DNA of 44,229 nt from Granulicella sp. (GCA_027335345.1 DAHWOF010000098.1:1-44229), one strand, 5' to 3'; counted from the stretch's first letter, positions 1-8,142 are shown. The notes: a model not told the origin generated them from the sequence alone. Translations and numbers: made by a program.

Positions 1-1
1 C

Positions 2-628
2 GAGGCATGGGACAACCTGCGCATTGCAAGGCCTGAAGAGAGGGCGCCATGGATTGCCGGCTATCGTTGGCCGATCTATTTCTTTGTGGCTGTAGCTTTC
101 TGGAATCTGGTGGGCGCTGGGCTGTTCGGTTTTCTCATCAATCCCCCTATCTCCCTCTATTACGTGCAGGGTCTCAACCTCACGCCGCTCCACGGCCATA
201 CCGCGCTGTTCGGCGTCTACGGAATGCTGGGCCTTGGCCTAACGCTCTTTTGCCTGCGTGTGCTGAGCCCCAGCCGTCCGTGGAAACAGGGAGCGTTGAA
301 AATCTCCTTTTGGTGCCTCAATGTTGGCTTGAGCCTCATGTCCCTTCTCAGCTTGTTGCCGGTCGGTCTGCTGCAAGCCTGGGCGTCCATCCAGTATGGC
401 ACGTGGTACGCGCGTTCGGCCGGGTTCATGCAGTCTGGAACAATGCAGACTTTGCGCTGGATGCGTGTGCCGGGAGACGTTGTCTTTTCCGTTGGCGCAG
501 CGATGTTTGCGTGGTTCGTGCTTGGGCTTTTGACCGGGCACTCCTATGCCGATCAGCCTCCCACTGGCCGGAAGATCCCTCTCCAAGGGGAGGGGGAAGA
601 GAGCGAAGCGGCGCTGGCAGGCCGCTGA
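2..628 (+). CDS. norB: Nitric oxide reductase large subunit (quinol-type NorB), C-terminal part
   Basis: This is the last 208 residues of a gene that enters from upstream of the window; the frame is open from base 2 to the stop at 626-628. It is a heme-copper-oxidase-family membrane protein that reduces nitric oxide to nitrous oxide at a heme b3/non-heme iron centre. The visible part has a segment reading NPPISLYYVQGLN followed by TPLHGHTALFGVYGMLG. The HGH (bases 191-199) matches the NorB motif in which the first His binds heme b3 and the second binds heme b. At least four hydrophobic helices are present. The N-terminal region that separates quinol-type from cytochrome c-type enzymes lies outside, so 'quinol-type' is inferred from similarity to single-subunit forms. 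The tail after the last helix (ADQPPTGRKIPLQGEGEESE) is encoded partly by a GC-rich palindrome at 577-594 and looks like a recent extension. Confidence 0.9.
   Translation, partial: EAWDNLRIARPEERAPWIAGYRWPIYFFVAVAFWNLVGAGLFGFLINPPISLYYVQGLNLTPLHGHTALFGVYGMLGLGLTLFCLRVLSPSRPWKQGALKISFWCLNVGLSLMSLLSLLPVGLLQAWASIQYGTWYARSAGFMQSGTMQTLRWMRVPGDVVFSVGAAMFAWFVLGLLTGHSYADQPPTGRKIPLQGEGEESEAALAGR
577..594. repeat. Short GC-rich palindrome in the norB 3' end
   Basis: An 8-bp inverted repeat (ccctctcc / ggggaggg, one G-T pair) with a 2-nt loop lies inside the last codons of norB. It resembles the small extragenic palindromes often seen between bacterial genes, here captured in the reading frame. It could also form a hairpin near the mRNA 3' end. 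Confidence 0.4.
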
Positions 629-713
629 CTCATTGCAAACCATGCGGCGCTTTCGATAATGGTGATTGCAGGTCTCATGCGCCGCCCAGGTCTGGATCGA
701 GAAGGAGAATCAA

Positions 714-1133
714 ATGAAACGTTACTACAGCGAAGAAGAATCCCTCACTGTGCTCCCGGAGCTGGATCAGCCAGTGTTGCAATCCGATCTTTCTGCGGAG
801 ATCGAGAATCTGCGGCTTGCAGAGACTTGGCAGCGAAAAATGGGGAGGAGCTCCAAGACGCTGCTGAACTCTCCAGCCTGCGGCATCCTGCTCATTGCCA
901 TGAAACAGAACTCGGAGACGAAGAAGCACTGCGTAGACGGGAGGATCACGGTTCAGGTCTTGGCCGGTCGATTGAGGTTAAAACTGCCGGATCGGTTGGT
1001 TGAACTTCCGGCTGGCCATCTGCTGACGATCGATCGCGGTATTGAGCATGACGTTCATGCAGCGGAGGAGAGTGCCTTCCTGCTCACCATGTGTTGGCAC
1101 GGAGGCGCTCGCAACTCCGCCCTGCGCGGCTGA
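714..1133 (+). CDS. Cupin-domain protein, 139 aa
   Basis: This is a small soluble protein with a single cupin barrel. The start at 714 is chosen because an AAGGAG Shine-Dalgarno lies just upstream; an earlier in-frame start would place that site inside the gene. Residues of roughly 65-130 carry the cupin pattern: a strand region ending in a Lys-rich turn (NSETKKHCVDGRITVQVLAGRLRLKL), then the second motif PAGHLLTIDRGIEHDVHAAEES with the expected His. The first motif lacks the usual HxH pair, so metal binding is doubtful. The gene follows norB by 85 nt on the same strand. Single-domain cupins often sit beside nitric oxide or nitrite metabolism genes, so a part in nitrosative stress is plausible, but nothing in the sequence shows its ligand. 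Confidence 0.75.
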   Translation: MKRYYSEEESLTVLPELDQPVLQSDLSAEIENLRLAETWQRKMGRSSKTLLNSPACGILLIAMKQNSETKKHCVDGRITVQVLAGRLRLKLPDRLVELPAGHLLTIDRGIEHDVHAAEESAFLLTMCWHGGARNSALRG

Positions 1134-1262
1134 TGGGCCGACAGAGCCTTTCAGAATCTTCCGGCCGCGGATCCCTCCAGCAAGATCCGCGACCCTAGAA
1201 GAAAGATCTCCGCCCGACCGCCGTGGGCGGCCGTTCCGCCGATGCGAGAGAGGAAGAGGATT

Positions 1263-1586
1263 ATGGAATACTTGTTCTTTGCCGATCTGCTACACGAGTT
1301 CACACTGCCTGAAAAGGGAATCATCAGCCGCGTCCTCCGTAAGGACGACCGGGTCAACATCACGCTCTTTGGCTTCTCGGCAGGGGAGGCGCTCTCGACA
1401 CATTCGAGTCCAGCGTCGGCCACCCTTTATCTCCTAGAGGGAGAAGCTGAAGTCCAGCTCGGAGACGACAGGATTGAGGCCCGGCAAAGTTCCTTAATTT
1501 ACATGCCCCCGATGCTGCCTCACGGGATCTCGGCGAAAACCGCCCTTCGTATGTTGCTGGTTCAGGTGAAAGACAGATCCCAATAG
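1263..1586 (+). CDS. Cupin-domain protein, 107 aa
   Basis: This second small cupin is transcribed in the same direction as the first, 129 nt later. The start at 1263 is preceded by a purine-rich ribosome binding site (agaggaagagg); a start seven codons earlier would bury it. The protein is almost entirely one cupin fold: GFSAGEALSTHSSPASATLYLLEGEAEVQLGD forms the first motif, with a His in the metal-binding position, and YMPPMLPHGISAKT forms the second. It lacks an HTH, so it is not an AraC-type regulator. It may share a function with the preceding cupin in the norB neighbourhood. The substrate or ligand is not known. Confidence 0.8.
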   Translation: MEYLFFADLLHEFTLPEKGIISRVLRKDDRVNITLFGFSAGEALSTHSSPASATLYLLEGEAEVQLGDDRIEARQSSLIYMPPMLPHGISAKTALRMLLVQVKDRSQ

Positions 1587-1618
1587 CGCGAATCGCGGAC
1601 CTGGCGCAAGACACAGCC

Positions 1619-2338
1619 ATGGAGCATGATGTCATGAGACGGACCGCAGTTGCGATTCGGCATGTGCCCTTTGAGGACCTTGGTACGTTCGAGGCCGTGT
1701 TGCAAGAGATGGGCTATCAGGTCCGTTACTGCGAGTCGGGAACGGATGAGCTGCCGGACCCAGTCGACGGAGCAGATTTGGCGGTGGTGCTGGGTGGTCC
1801 GGTGGGGGTTTATGAGACGGAAGCGTATCCCGAGATGGCCGCCGAGCGCAGATGGGTGGAGACCCGGATGGAGGCGCGCAGGCCCATCGTGGGCATCTGT
1901 CTGGGGGCGCAGTTGATGGCCGCAGCCCTGGGCTCCGCCGTCGAACCTATGGCGCGAAAGGAGATCGGCTTTGCGCCGTTGGAACTTACCGAGGCCGGCA
2001 AGCGTGGTCCGCTGCGGCATCTGGAGGGGATCTCCGTGCTGCATTGGCACGGAGACAGCTTCGCAACTCCGGCGGGGGCCGAGCGCTTGGCGGCTACGGG
2101 TTTGTGCCGCGACCAGGCCTTTGCCCTGGAAACCTGGGCGCTGGCATTGCAGTTTCATGCGGAAGTGGATGGAGGGAGCGGGTTCGAGCGCTGGCTGCTG
2201 GGCCACGCCGTCGAGCTGGCTGGGGCAGGAGTCGACCCACGCGAGTTGCGTCGGCAAGCGGCGCGTTGCGCAGACTCTCTGCGCCGAGCGGCGCGGACGA
2301 TGTTTGCGGAGTGGTTGTCGGGCGTCTTCGGCCTTTAG
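1619..2338 (+). CDS. Class I glutamine amidotransferase (GATase1) domain protein
   Basis: This stand-alone glutamine amidotransferase domain of 239 residues belongs to the group annotated as GMP-synthase-like glutaminases. The nucleophile is Cys94 in the elbow VGICLGAQLM. The rest of the triad is His179 and Glu181 in LALQFHAEVD. The oxyanion-hole region VVLGGPVGVYE precedes the nucleophile. There is no ATP-pyrophosphatase domain, so it is not a full GuaA; the real guaA lies at 38280. Such proteins release ammonia from glutamine or related amides for an unidentified partner, or act as gamma-glutamyl hydrolases. The start is uncertain: an alternative ATG at 1634 gives a protein five residues shorter and neither has a good Shine-Dalgarno. 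A role with the norB cluster is only suggested by position. Confidence 0.88.
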   Translation: MEHDVMRRTAVAIRHVPFEDLGTFEAVLQEMGYQVRYCESGTDELPDPVDGADLAVVLGGPVGVYETEAYPEMAAERRWVETRMEARRPIVGICLGAQLMAAALGSAVEPMARKEIGFAPLELTEAGKRGPLRHLEGISVLHWHGDSFATPAGAERLAATGLCRDQAFALETWALALQFHAEVDGGSGFERWLLGHAVELAGAGVDPRELRRQAARCADSLRRAARTMFAEWLSGVFGL

Positions 2339-2437
2339 TTTCGTGTTGTCCGCAGTTGCCGGTGCTGCTTCAGGTTGCCCGCCGACGGAGGGAATCGAGC
2401 TCCGATCTGGCATGCGGAGCGAAGAAGGAGCAGGGAG

Positions 2438-2803
2438 ATGATTCAGGTCAAGCGAGCTTACGAGCCGCCGGGCAAAGACGATGGAGAGCGCTTCCTGGTC
2501 GAACGGCTTTGGCCGCGCGGCATCAGGAAAGAGAGCTTGAATGTGGATGCCTGGCTCAAAGAGGTTGCGCCCAGCACCGCCCTCCGACAGTGGTTTCAGC
2601 ACGATCCTGCGAAATGGGGTGAGTTTCGCAAGAGATACTTCCGTGAGTTGGAGGATCATCCGGAGGCTTGGGAACCTCTGCTCGCGCGGGTGCGCAGCAG
2701 CCGGGTGACCCTTGTCTACAGCGCGCGCGACAGCGAGCGGAACAGCGCGGTGGCGCTCAAAGAATTTCTCGAAAAAAGATGCGGAGTGAGGAACAAGAGC
2801 TGA
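2438..2803 (+). CDS. DUF488 family protein (YeaO-like)
   Basis: This 121-residue soluble protein matches the DUF488 family. The signature is in the N-terminal half: a YEPPGKDDGERFLVERLWPRG segment followed by the Trp-rich WFQHDPAKWGEFRKRYFREL helix region and a C-terminal VTLVYSARDSERNSAVAL strand-helix. The start at 2438 is set by AAGGAG at 2425-2430. The biochemical role is not known for the family. Members frequently occur beside nitrite, nitric-oxide or heme-related genes, which fits the norB-cupin neighbourhood here, but this is association only. It is the last gene of the plus-strand run that begins with norB. Confidence 0.85.
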   Translation: MIQVKRAYEPPGKDDGERFLVERLWPRGIRKESLNVDAWLKEVAPSTALRQWFQHDPAKWGEFRKRYFRELEDHPEAWEPLLARVRSSRVTLVYSARDSERNSAVALKEFLEKRCGVRNKS

Positions 2804-2962
2804 TCGCCCAGGGCGATTCTGCGGACACGACGGCTCGGCTCAACCTGGAGTTAAAGAGCGAAGCGGACCTGCGCGGGAGGATCAAATCGGTATTATCACC
2901 GGCTCTTCATCACCTGCCGCATTTGTGGCTGAGCCTGGCATCGCCTCTTAGCTCTCCAGCCC

Positions 2963-3391
2963 TCATTCCGGCCGCCTGTCCCAGGCCGGAGCATCCGGCA
3001 TGGCTCTTCCCACAATCCACTGGTCCAACAGCGCGGCCAAACCAATCGCCAGCCAATACGCTGCAATGTTTTTGAATGAGAAGTATTTTCCCAGCAAGAT
3101 GCGGCCGGCCGGCGTGCTGCGAAAGGCGTCCGTTGCCGCTGTGTGCCAGAGGCGGCTGAACTCCAGAATGGCTGCTGCGGCGGCCGCGGTGACTCCCAGG
3201 GCCGCGCTGCTTCGCTGCGGCATCCATGCTGCGATGAACCAGTACAAAGCCATTGCCCACAGCACGGATCCTCCGTATTTGAAGAAGAAGGCGGAGAGCC
3301 CCAGGGGGGCCATGCGTACGGCTAGCCCCACAGGGATGGTCATCAGCAGGATCAGCCCATAGGCGCTTCGGCGGCTCGGCAGTTTCATCAT
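2963..3391 (-). CDS. DUF2809 family integral membrane protein
   Basis: This 142-residue protein has about four predicted membrane helices. It shows family landmarks of DUF2809: GSVLWAMALYW in the second helix, ILEFSRLWHTAATDAFRSTPAGRILLG in the loop between helices, then KYFSFKNIAAYWLAIGLAALLDQW. The family has no known biochemical role. Two adjacent ATG codons (3391 and 3388) are possible starts, both preceded by a weak GGAAAAG site. It is a single-gene unit convergent with the upstream plus-strand cluster and divergent from the alcohol dehydrogenase at 3546. Confidence 0.82.
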   Translation of the reverse strand: MMKLPSRRSAYGLILLMTIPVGLAVRMAPLGLSAFFFKYGGSVLWAMALYWFIAAWMPQRSSAALGVTAAAAAAILEFSRLWHTAATDAFRSTPAGRILLGKYFSFKNIAAYWLAIGLAALLDQWIVGRAMPDAPAWDRRPE

Positions 3392-3545
3392 CGGCGCTCG
3401 ATCTTTTCCGGAGCGATCGCTCCAATTGACTTGTCCAGAGAAGTTTGCCTAGTGGGTCTACTCCTGCTTGCGCTGCTTTTGGTAACTTCATCCTTCAGGG
3501 TTTAGTCTGATCTGGACAGACCATCCAACAGGAGAATGATTGCAT

Positions 3546-4589
3546 ATGAAATCCTTTGGCTTCGCCGCACAGAGCAAAACCGCGCCTCTGACTCCCTTTC
3601 ATTTCGATCGCCGCGAGCCGGGGCCCGATGACGTGGTGGTGGCCATCGACTACTGTGGCATCTGCCACTCGGACATCCATCAGGTCCGCGACGAGTGGGG
3701 TGGATCGATGTATCCCATGGTTCCGGGCCATGAGATCGTCGGCCGGGTCTCTGCAGTCGGATCCCAGGTGACGGGTTTCAAGCCGGGCGATCTGGCCGGC
3801 GTGGGCGTTACCGTCCAGACCTGCATGGCTTGTGAAAACTGCAAAGCCGGCGCTGAACCCTACTGCACCAAGGGAATGGTGGGAACGTACAACGCGAAGA
3901 CCTATGCCGGCGAGGTGACTTATGGAGGCTACTCGGACGTCATCGTTGCGCCCCAGCACTACGTTTACACCATATCGCCGGAGCTGGATCTGGCCGCAGT
4001 CGCTCCGCTGCTCTGCGCCGGCATCACGACCTACTCTCCTCTGCGCCACTGGAAGGTGGGCCCCAACAAAAAGGTTGGAGTGGTCGGGCTCGGAGGCTTG
4101 GGTCACATGGGCCTCAAGTTCGCCCACGCGATGGGCGCTCACGTGGTACAGTTCACCACCTCGGAGAGCAAGGCGGCGGATGCGCGCCGGCTCGGGGCGG
4201 ATGAAGTGATTCTGAGCAAAGACGAGTCGGCGATGGCCCGGCATGCCGGCAGCTTTGACTTCATCCTGGACTGTGTTTCCGCAACGCATGACCTGAACGC
4301 CTATCTGAACCTTCTGCGGCTGGACGGAACGCTCTGTCTGGTAGGTTTGCCCGATCATCCGCAGGCCGTCGCGCCGTTCTCGCTGGTGACCAACCGCCAT
4401 TCTCTCTCCGGGTCAATGATCGGCGGCATGAAAGAGACGCAGGAGATGCTGGATTATTGCGCCGAGCAGAAGATCGTCGCAGACATTGAGCTGATCGGTT
4501 ACGACCGCCTGGAAGAGGCCTATGACCGGGTGGTCAAAGGAGATGTCAAGTACCGCTTTGTGCTGGACGGCAAGACTCTGAAGAGATAA
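3546..4589 (+). CDS. Zinc-dependent NAD(P)-dependent alcohol dehydrogenase (YahK/cinnamyl-alcohol type)
   Basis: This is a cytosolic medium-chain dehydrogenase/reductase of 347 residues, the usual length, oxidising alcohols or reducing aldehydes. Catalytic zinc ligands are in CGICHSD (Cys40) and PGHE (His62-Glu63). Structural zinc is bound by the four cysteines Cys93, Cys96, Cys99 and Cys107 (QTCMACENCKAGAEPYC). The Rossmann dinucleotide motif GLGGLGHMG lies near residue 180. The overall pattern (YAGEVTYGGYSDVIV, then PLLCAGITTYSPL) is that of the NADPH-preferring YahK/CAD subfamily. The ATG at 3546 with AGGAG at 3530-3534 is preferred over a TTG two codons upstream. It is a monocistronic unit that ends in a strong bidirectional hairpin. 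Confidence 0.93.
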   Translation: MKSFGFAAQSKTAPLTPFHFDRREPGPDDVVVAIDYCGICHSDIHQVRDEWGGSMYPMVPGHEIVGRVSAVGSQVTGFKPGDLAGVGVTVQTCMACENCKAGAEPYCTKGMVGTYNAKTYAGEVTYGGYSDVIVAPQHYVYTISPELDLAAVAPLLCAGITTYSPLRHWKVGPNKKVGVVGLGGLGHMGLKFAHAMGAHVVQFTTSESKAADARRLGADEVILSKDESAMARHAGSFDFILDCVSATHDLNAYLNLLRLDGTLCLVGLPDHPQAVAPFSLVTNRHSLSGSMIGGMKETQEMLDYCAEQKIVADIELIGYDRLEEAYDRVVKGDVKYRFVLDGKTLKR

Positions 4590-4594
4590 GGCCC

Positions 4595-4623
4595 GCGTAT
4601 CCGGTTACTGCAACCGGATACGC
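4595..4623. terminator. Bidirectional hairpin terminator between convergent genes
   Basis: A perfect 12-bp inverted repeat (gcgtatccggtt / aaccggatacgc) with a 5-nt loop lies just after the alcohol dehydrogenase stop codon. Its 5' arm contains the stop of the convergent small gene, and its 3' arm encodes that protein's last residues RIRLQ. T-tracts are poor on both sides, so it may block RNA polymerase weakly or act as an mRNA 3'-end stabiliser. Confidence 0.7.
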
Positions 4624-4865
4624 AGAGCCTGTTCTGGCTGGAGATATCCCTTCTTCCGGAACCACTCCTCCATGGCCGCGCCAAGCTTATCCATGGGCAC
4701 GCGGTTGCCGATCTCCAGCACGCCATCGGCAACCGGCAGGGTGTCGTCGAAGACGGCGTCGTTGGTGAAGTTGCGCATGGCGAAGTTGTCCAGCCATTGG
4801 ATGGGGCACGGCGCAAGGTTGCCATCCAGTCCCCCATACTCCACCCGCACGCGGCGCTCGAACAT
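4605..4865 (-). CDS. Hypothetical protein, 86 aa, last gene of the lactonase operon
   Basis: This is a small soluble protein I do not recognise. It begins MFERRVRVEYGGLDGNLAP, has a central DTLPVADGVLEIGNRVPMDKLGAAMEEW stretch that looks alpha/beta, and no signal peptide or membrane helix. The start at 4865 has an AAAGGG ribosome site and lies 16 nt after the stop of the upstream lactonase gene, so the two are very likely co-transcribed and perhaps functionally linked. A longer reading frame reaches back to 4961 but overlaps the lactonase 3' end and has no ribosome site. Confidence 0.6.
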   Translation of the reverse strand: MFERRVRVEYGGLDGNLAPCPIQWLDNFAMRNFTNDAVFDDTLPVADGVLEIGNRVPMDKLGAAMEEWFRKKGYLQPEQALRIRLQ

Positions 4866-4881
4866 CTGGCCCTTTCGCGAT

Positions 4882-6057
4882 CTAGACGAACTCAAGAAAC
4901 ATGGGATGATCGACGACGAAGGCTCGGGACGCGTCTGACAGGCGGCCCGTGGCCGGATCATGGGTGAAGACGGTCACCGTGGATGTGCCCTGATTGGCGC
5001 AGAGCAGCCATCGCCGCGATGGGTCGAACGCGAAGTGCCGGGTAAGGCCGCCGCCGGTAAAAATGCGCTGCGCTTCAGTCAACAGGCCGGTAGCTGCATT
5101 CACGTGGTACACCACCAACGAATTCTCGCCACGTGTATTGGCGTAGACAAATCGGCCATCCGGGCTGACCGAGATCTCGCAGGCGATACTCTCCGGCAGT
5201 GCAGCTTGCGAAGCCAGGGTGGAGATGACGCTCCCTTGCCGCAGCACCGGAGCCGGTAGACCGTTGCTTACATTCCAGTCGTACAGGTCGATGGTGCAAT
5301 CCAGCTCATGGATGCAGTAAAGCCACAAGCCATTGGGGTGAAAGACAACGTGCCGTGGGCCCGAACCTGCGCGGGTGGCTACGCGCACCGGAGCCTCGAC
5401 GGGCTGTGCCGCGCCCGGATGGATGGGGAAGATCTCGATGGCGTCTTCGCCCAGGTTGCAGACCAGCACGAAGTGGTTGTCCGGCGAGAGGGTCGCGGAG
5501 TGCAGATGCGGGGCGTCCTGGCGGTCTGGCTTTGGTCCGGCGACTCCGCAGGCCGGATTCTTGTCGCAGGCAAAGAAGGCGGCATTGCGCATGGCGCCGT
5601 CAGGGGCAAGGTTGAAAGCGGCAAAGCTGCCTCCGCCGTAGTTGGCCACGAAGGCGGTCTGCCCGGTCGCATCCACGGAGACAAAGCATGGTCCATTTCC
5701 ATCGCTGCTCACCCGGGACATGGGGGTCAGCGCCGCGGTCTCGCGGTCCAAATGGAAGCTGGACAACGCGCCGTTTCCCACCGGCACTTCATTCACCGCG
5801 TACAAAATCGGGTATCGGGGATGCATGGCCAGATAGGTAGGATGATCCGTAGCCGCTGCCGGCTGAATCTCGCTCAGTTCACCGCGTTCGGCATCCCATC
5901 TTGCGCGAAAGATTCCCTTGGTCGTGTCCGTACCCAGAAGCAGCCATCGAGGAGTTGCCGGGCCGGGGCCCTCAAGGGCGCCGGCCACCGCTCGCAGAGC
6001 AAAGGGAAGTGGCGGGAAGGACCGGAGAATCTGCCGTCGCGTGGGCCGGGATTGCAT
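4882..6057 (-). CDS. Exported lactonase family protein (seven-bladed propeller, 6-phosphogluconolactonase-like)
   Basis: This 391-residue protein belongs to the lactonase/Pgl-type beta-propeller family. Repeated blades show the motif pattern AxFVANYGGGSFAAFNLAPDG, LVCNLGEDAIEIF, DGRFVYANTRGENSLVVYHV and LLCANQGTSTVTVF. The central PHLHSATLSPD and GSGPRHVVFHPNG segments hold family-conserved His/Arg residues. The N-terminus has TRRQIL followed by a hydrophobic stretch and Ala-rich end, consistent with a twin-arginine signal, so the protein is probably folded before export to the periplasm. That argues against a role in the cytosolic pentose phosphate pathway; hydrolysis of sugar or other lactones outside is more likely. 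A GGAGG site precedes the ATG at 6057. It sits 57 nt after the upstream hypothetical gene and 16 nt before the downstream one. Confidence 0.88.
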   Translation of the reverse strand: MQSRPTRRQILRSFPPLPFALRAVAGALEGPGPATPRWLLLGTDTTKGIFRARWDAERGELSEIQPAAATDHPTYLAMHPRYPILYAVNEVPVGNGALSSFHLDRETAALTPMSRVSSDGNGPCFVSVDATGQTAFVANYGGGSFAAFNLAPDGAMRNAAFFACDKNPACGVAGPKPDRQDAPHLHSATLSPDNHFVLVCNLGEDAIEIFPIHPGAAQPVEAPVRVATRAGSGPRHVVFHPNGLWLYCIHELDCTIDLYDWNVSNGLPAPVLRQGSVISTLASQAALPESIACEISVSPDGRFVYANTRGENSLVVYHVNAATGLLTEAQRIFTGGGLTRHFAFDPSRRWLLCANQGTSTVTVFTHDPATGRLSDASRAFVVDHPMFLEFV

Positions 6058-6114
6058 TTGGTCTGCGCCTCCAGGGAGATTCGGGCGGAGTTTGAAGCCG
6101 CGGTGGAGCTTGGT

Positions 6115-6654
6115 CTACAGGGTCTTGGCCGGCATCTGTGGCTCGCCAGGCAGCTTGTAGTGGAACTCTTCGGAATGGGTTCCCGGACCGATGACCGGCA
6201 GAGAGGGAAGATTGGCGGTATGGCCAGCCTCCTCCACTACGGCGGCAACGTGTTGCAGTACCTCATCGACGCTCATGGTGTACATCTCGCGACCGTTGTC
6301 ATAGCCGCTCTCGATGGCCTGCTTCAGGTACCGGCCTGCGGCCTGCGCGGCCAGGTAGTCAGTGATCACCTTTCCGTTGCGGCGCTTCTGCTCGACCCAG
6401 GCCTGGTTGGGCATGGCGATCCATACAGGCTTTCCATTTACCGCGAAGCGGACGTCGGTGGCGTCTGCATGGCGGGTCGCAATGGCCACCACGGTGCCCT
6501 TCCAGACACAGTGCAGCTTCTCTGCGGTCCAACGGTCGGTGACTACGAAGTCTTCATACATGGCTCTTTCAGGGTAGACGCTGGGTCTTGCGCTAGGCAA
6601 GCCACAGGCCAGGAGTTCGCCGGTTTGCGCCAGGCGCCGGCGCCGAAACGCCAT
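6115..6654 (-). CDS. Conserved hypothetical protein, first gene of the lactonase operon
   Basis: I do not recognise the family. The part from MYEDFVVTDRWTAEKLH onward (start at 6561) looks like the conserved core: an alpha/beta segment with KPVWIAMPNQAWVEQKRRNGKVITDYLAAQ, a helix AAGRYLKQAIESGYDNG, and EMYTMSVDEVLQHVAAVVEEAG, then a Pro/Gly-rich tail. No membrane helix or signal is visible. The start is ambiguous: 6711 (longest), 6654 (AAGAGG eight nt upstream, with a TATAAA-like -10 at 6676-6681) or 6561 (GAAAGAG upstream). I chose 6654 because of the ribosome site. The lactonase gene follows 57 nt later on the same strand, so they are probably one transcript. Confidence 0.6.
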   Translation of the reverse strand: MAFRRRRLAQTGELLACGLPSARPSVYPERAMYEDFVVTDRWTAEKLHCVWKGTVVAIATRHADATDVRFAVNGKPVWIAMPNQAWVEQKRRNGKVITDYLAAQAAGRYLKQAIESGYDNGREMYTMSVDEVLQHVAAVVEEAGHTANLPSLPVIGPGTHSEEFHYKLPGEPQMPAKTL

Positions 6655-6829
6655 CAAATCGGCCTCTTCTTTTGATTTATAATCATCCTCGCCCCGTTCG
6701 GTATCCTTCATCCAGAACGCTTTCCAAGGAGTTCCGACTGTTCGCTTTCCCTTCTCATCAGTCGATAGATCCGTCTGGCGGCTTGATCTTCAGCCTATAT
6801 TTCGCCCTGATTTCCCGAAGGAATCTCCC

Positions 6830-8032
6830 TTGCGCAGACCTCTGCTCCCATTTCTCTTGCTCTCTCCATTGCTCCTGACTCCATCTGCTTCGGCCCAGAC
6901 TGCGGCCCTGACTGCGGCCAAGACTGCGGCGAAACCCAAAGCCGCAACTCCCTCTGATGTTCTGATCTTTGCCAACGGGGACCGCCTTACCGGCAAGCTG
7001 GAGAGTGTTACTGCCGGTAAAGTCATCTTTGATAGCGACATGGCCGGCAAAGTCACCATCTCCATCGATAAGATCAAGGAACTGCGCTCAGGAGCCCAGT
7101 TCGCTCTTCTCCGCAAAGGTGTGATCGTTAAAAAGCAGACCGTTCCGGAGGGGTCTGTCGAGGTAGCGGGGGGGAAGCTGAAGCTAACCCCCGCGCAGGG
7201 CCAGCCTCCGGCCATTGTCCCGGCCAGTCAGGTGAACTATCTGATCGACCGCGCCTCCTTTGACAAGACGATCAGCCAGCCGCCCGGCTTCTTCGGCGGA
7301 TGGACAGGCACTCTCACGGGCGGGGCCAGCGTAGAGCGCTCCACGACTAGCGGAACCACTCTGAACGCCAGCGCGGCCCTGGTCCGCGCTGTTCCTACGG
7401 TCTCCTGGATGGACCCCAGAAACCGCACCATTTTCAATATCAGTGAGAGTTACGGCAGTCTGTCTACCCCGGTCATTCCGCCCACAGTCCCACCTTCACC
7501 GCTCAGCGTGGTGGTCACCAGCATCTTTCATGCAGGGCTGGAGCGGGATGAGTACCGTTCTCCCCGACTCTTTGTTCTGGGGCATACCTCCTTTGATCAC
7601 AACTTCGGCCAAGGCCTGGAGCTTCAGCAGGTGTACGGCGGCGGTTTTGGCTATACGGCTTTCAAAAACGCCAAGCAGGAGCTCGATCTCAAGCTAGACA
7701 TGCAGTATGAGAAGCAACAGTACTTTTCCTCCACCAGCGACGGAGTCACCACGACCACGCCTCCGGTGAACCTCATCGGATCCACGTTGTTTGAGGGTTA
7801 CACCCGCCACATGGCGCATAAGGTTCTGTTTACGGAGTCCGCCAGCGTTCTACCCGGATGGAATATCTTGAGTGATTACTCGGCAAACCTGACTGCGGCG
7901 CTGACCATACCGGTCTACAAGCATCTGAGCGCAACGGTTTCCGTGGATGACGCCTTTCTTAACGATCCGGCGCAATATTACAAAAAGAACTCCTTCCAGT
8001 TCATCAGCGGGGTAACCTACGTCCTACCGTAG
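6830..8032 (+). CDS. DUF481 family outer-membrane protein (YdiY-like)
   Basis: This 400-residue protein starts at a TTG codon preceded by AAGGA, followed by a clear signal peptide (MRRPLLPFLLLSPLLLTPSASAQ). Residues 40-140 form a small beta domain (IFANGDRLTGKLESVTAGKVIFDSD) that reads like the N-terminal portion common in acidobacterial DUF481 proteins, and the C-terminal 250 residues are alternating amphipathic strands (LNASAALVRAVPT, QQVYGGGFGYTAFK, FQFISGVTYVLP) typical of a beta barrel. In other bacteria the family includes salt-induced outer-membrane proteins; the transported or sensed substrate is unknown. A TATATT box lies at 6796-6801. The gene diverges from the minus-strand operon by a short spacer. 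Confidence 0.82.
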   Translation: MRRPLLPFLLLSPLLLTPSASAQTAALTAAKTAAKPKAATPSDVLIFANGDRLTGKLESVTAGKVIFDSDMAGKVTISIDKIKELRSGAQFALLRKGVIVKKQTVPEGSVEVAGGKLKLTPAQGQPPAIVPASQVNYLIDRASFDKTISQPPGFFGGWTGTLTGGASVERSTTSGTTLNASAALVRAVPTVSWMDPRNRTIFNISESYGSLSTPVIPPTVPPSPLSVVVTSIFHAGLERDEYRSPRLFVLGHTSFDHNFGQGLELQQVYGGGFGYTAFKNAKQELDLKLDMQYEKQQYFSSTSDGVTTTTPPVNLIGSTLFEGYTRHMAHKVLFTESASVLPGWNILSDYSANLTAALTIPVYKHLSATVSVDDAFLNDPAQYYKKNSFQFISGVTYVLP

Positions 8033-8142
8033 GCTCTGGGGCCGGAGGGCAGGGAGCCTGAAGGGAGAAAGTGGATTCCCAGGTGGAAGGCCTCCCGGAT
8101 ATGACGCCGGAGGAGCCTCCCTTTCCCCTTCCAGCGGCCCGG

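Noticed and set aside
5308-6675. Long plus-strand frame across the lactonase gene
   Set aside because: No recognisable domain; the opposite strand has a clear beta-propeller with a Tat signal.
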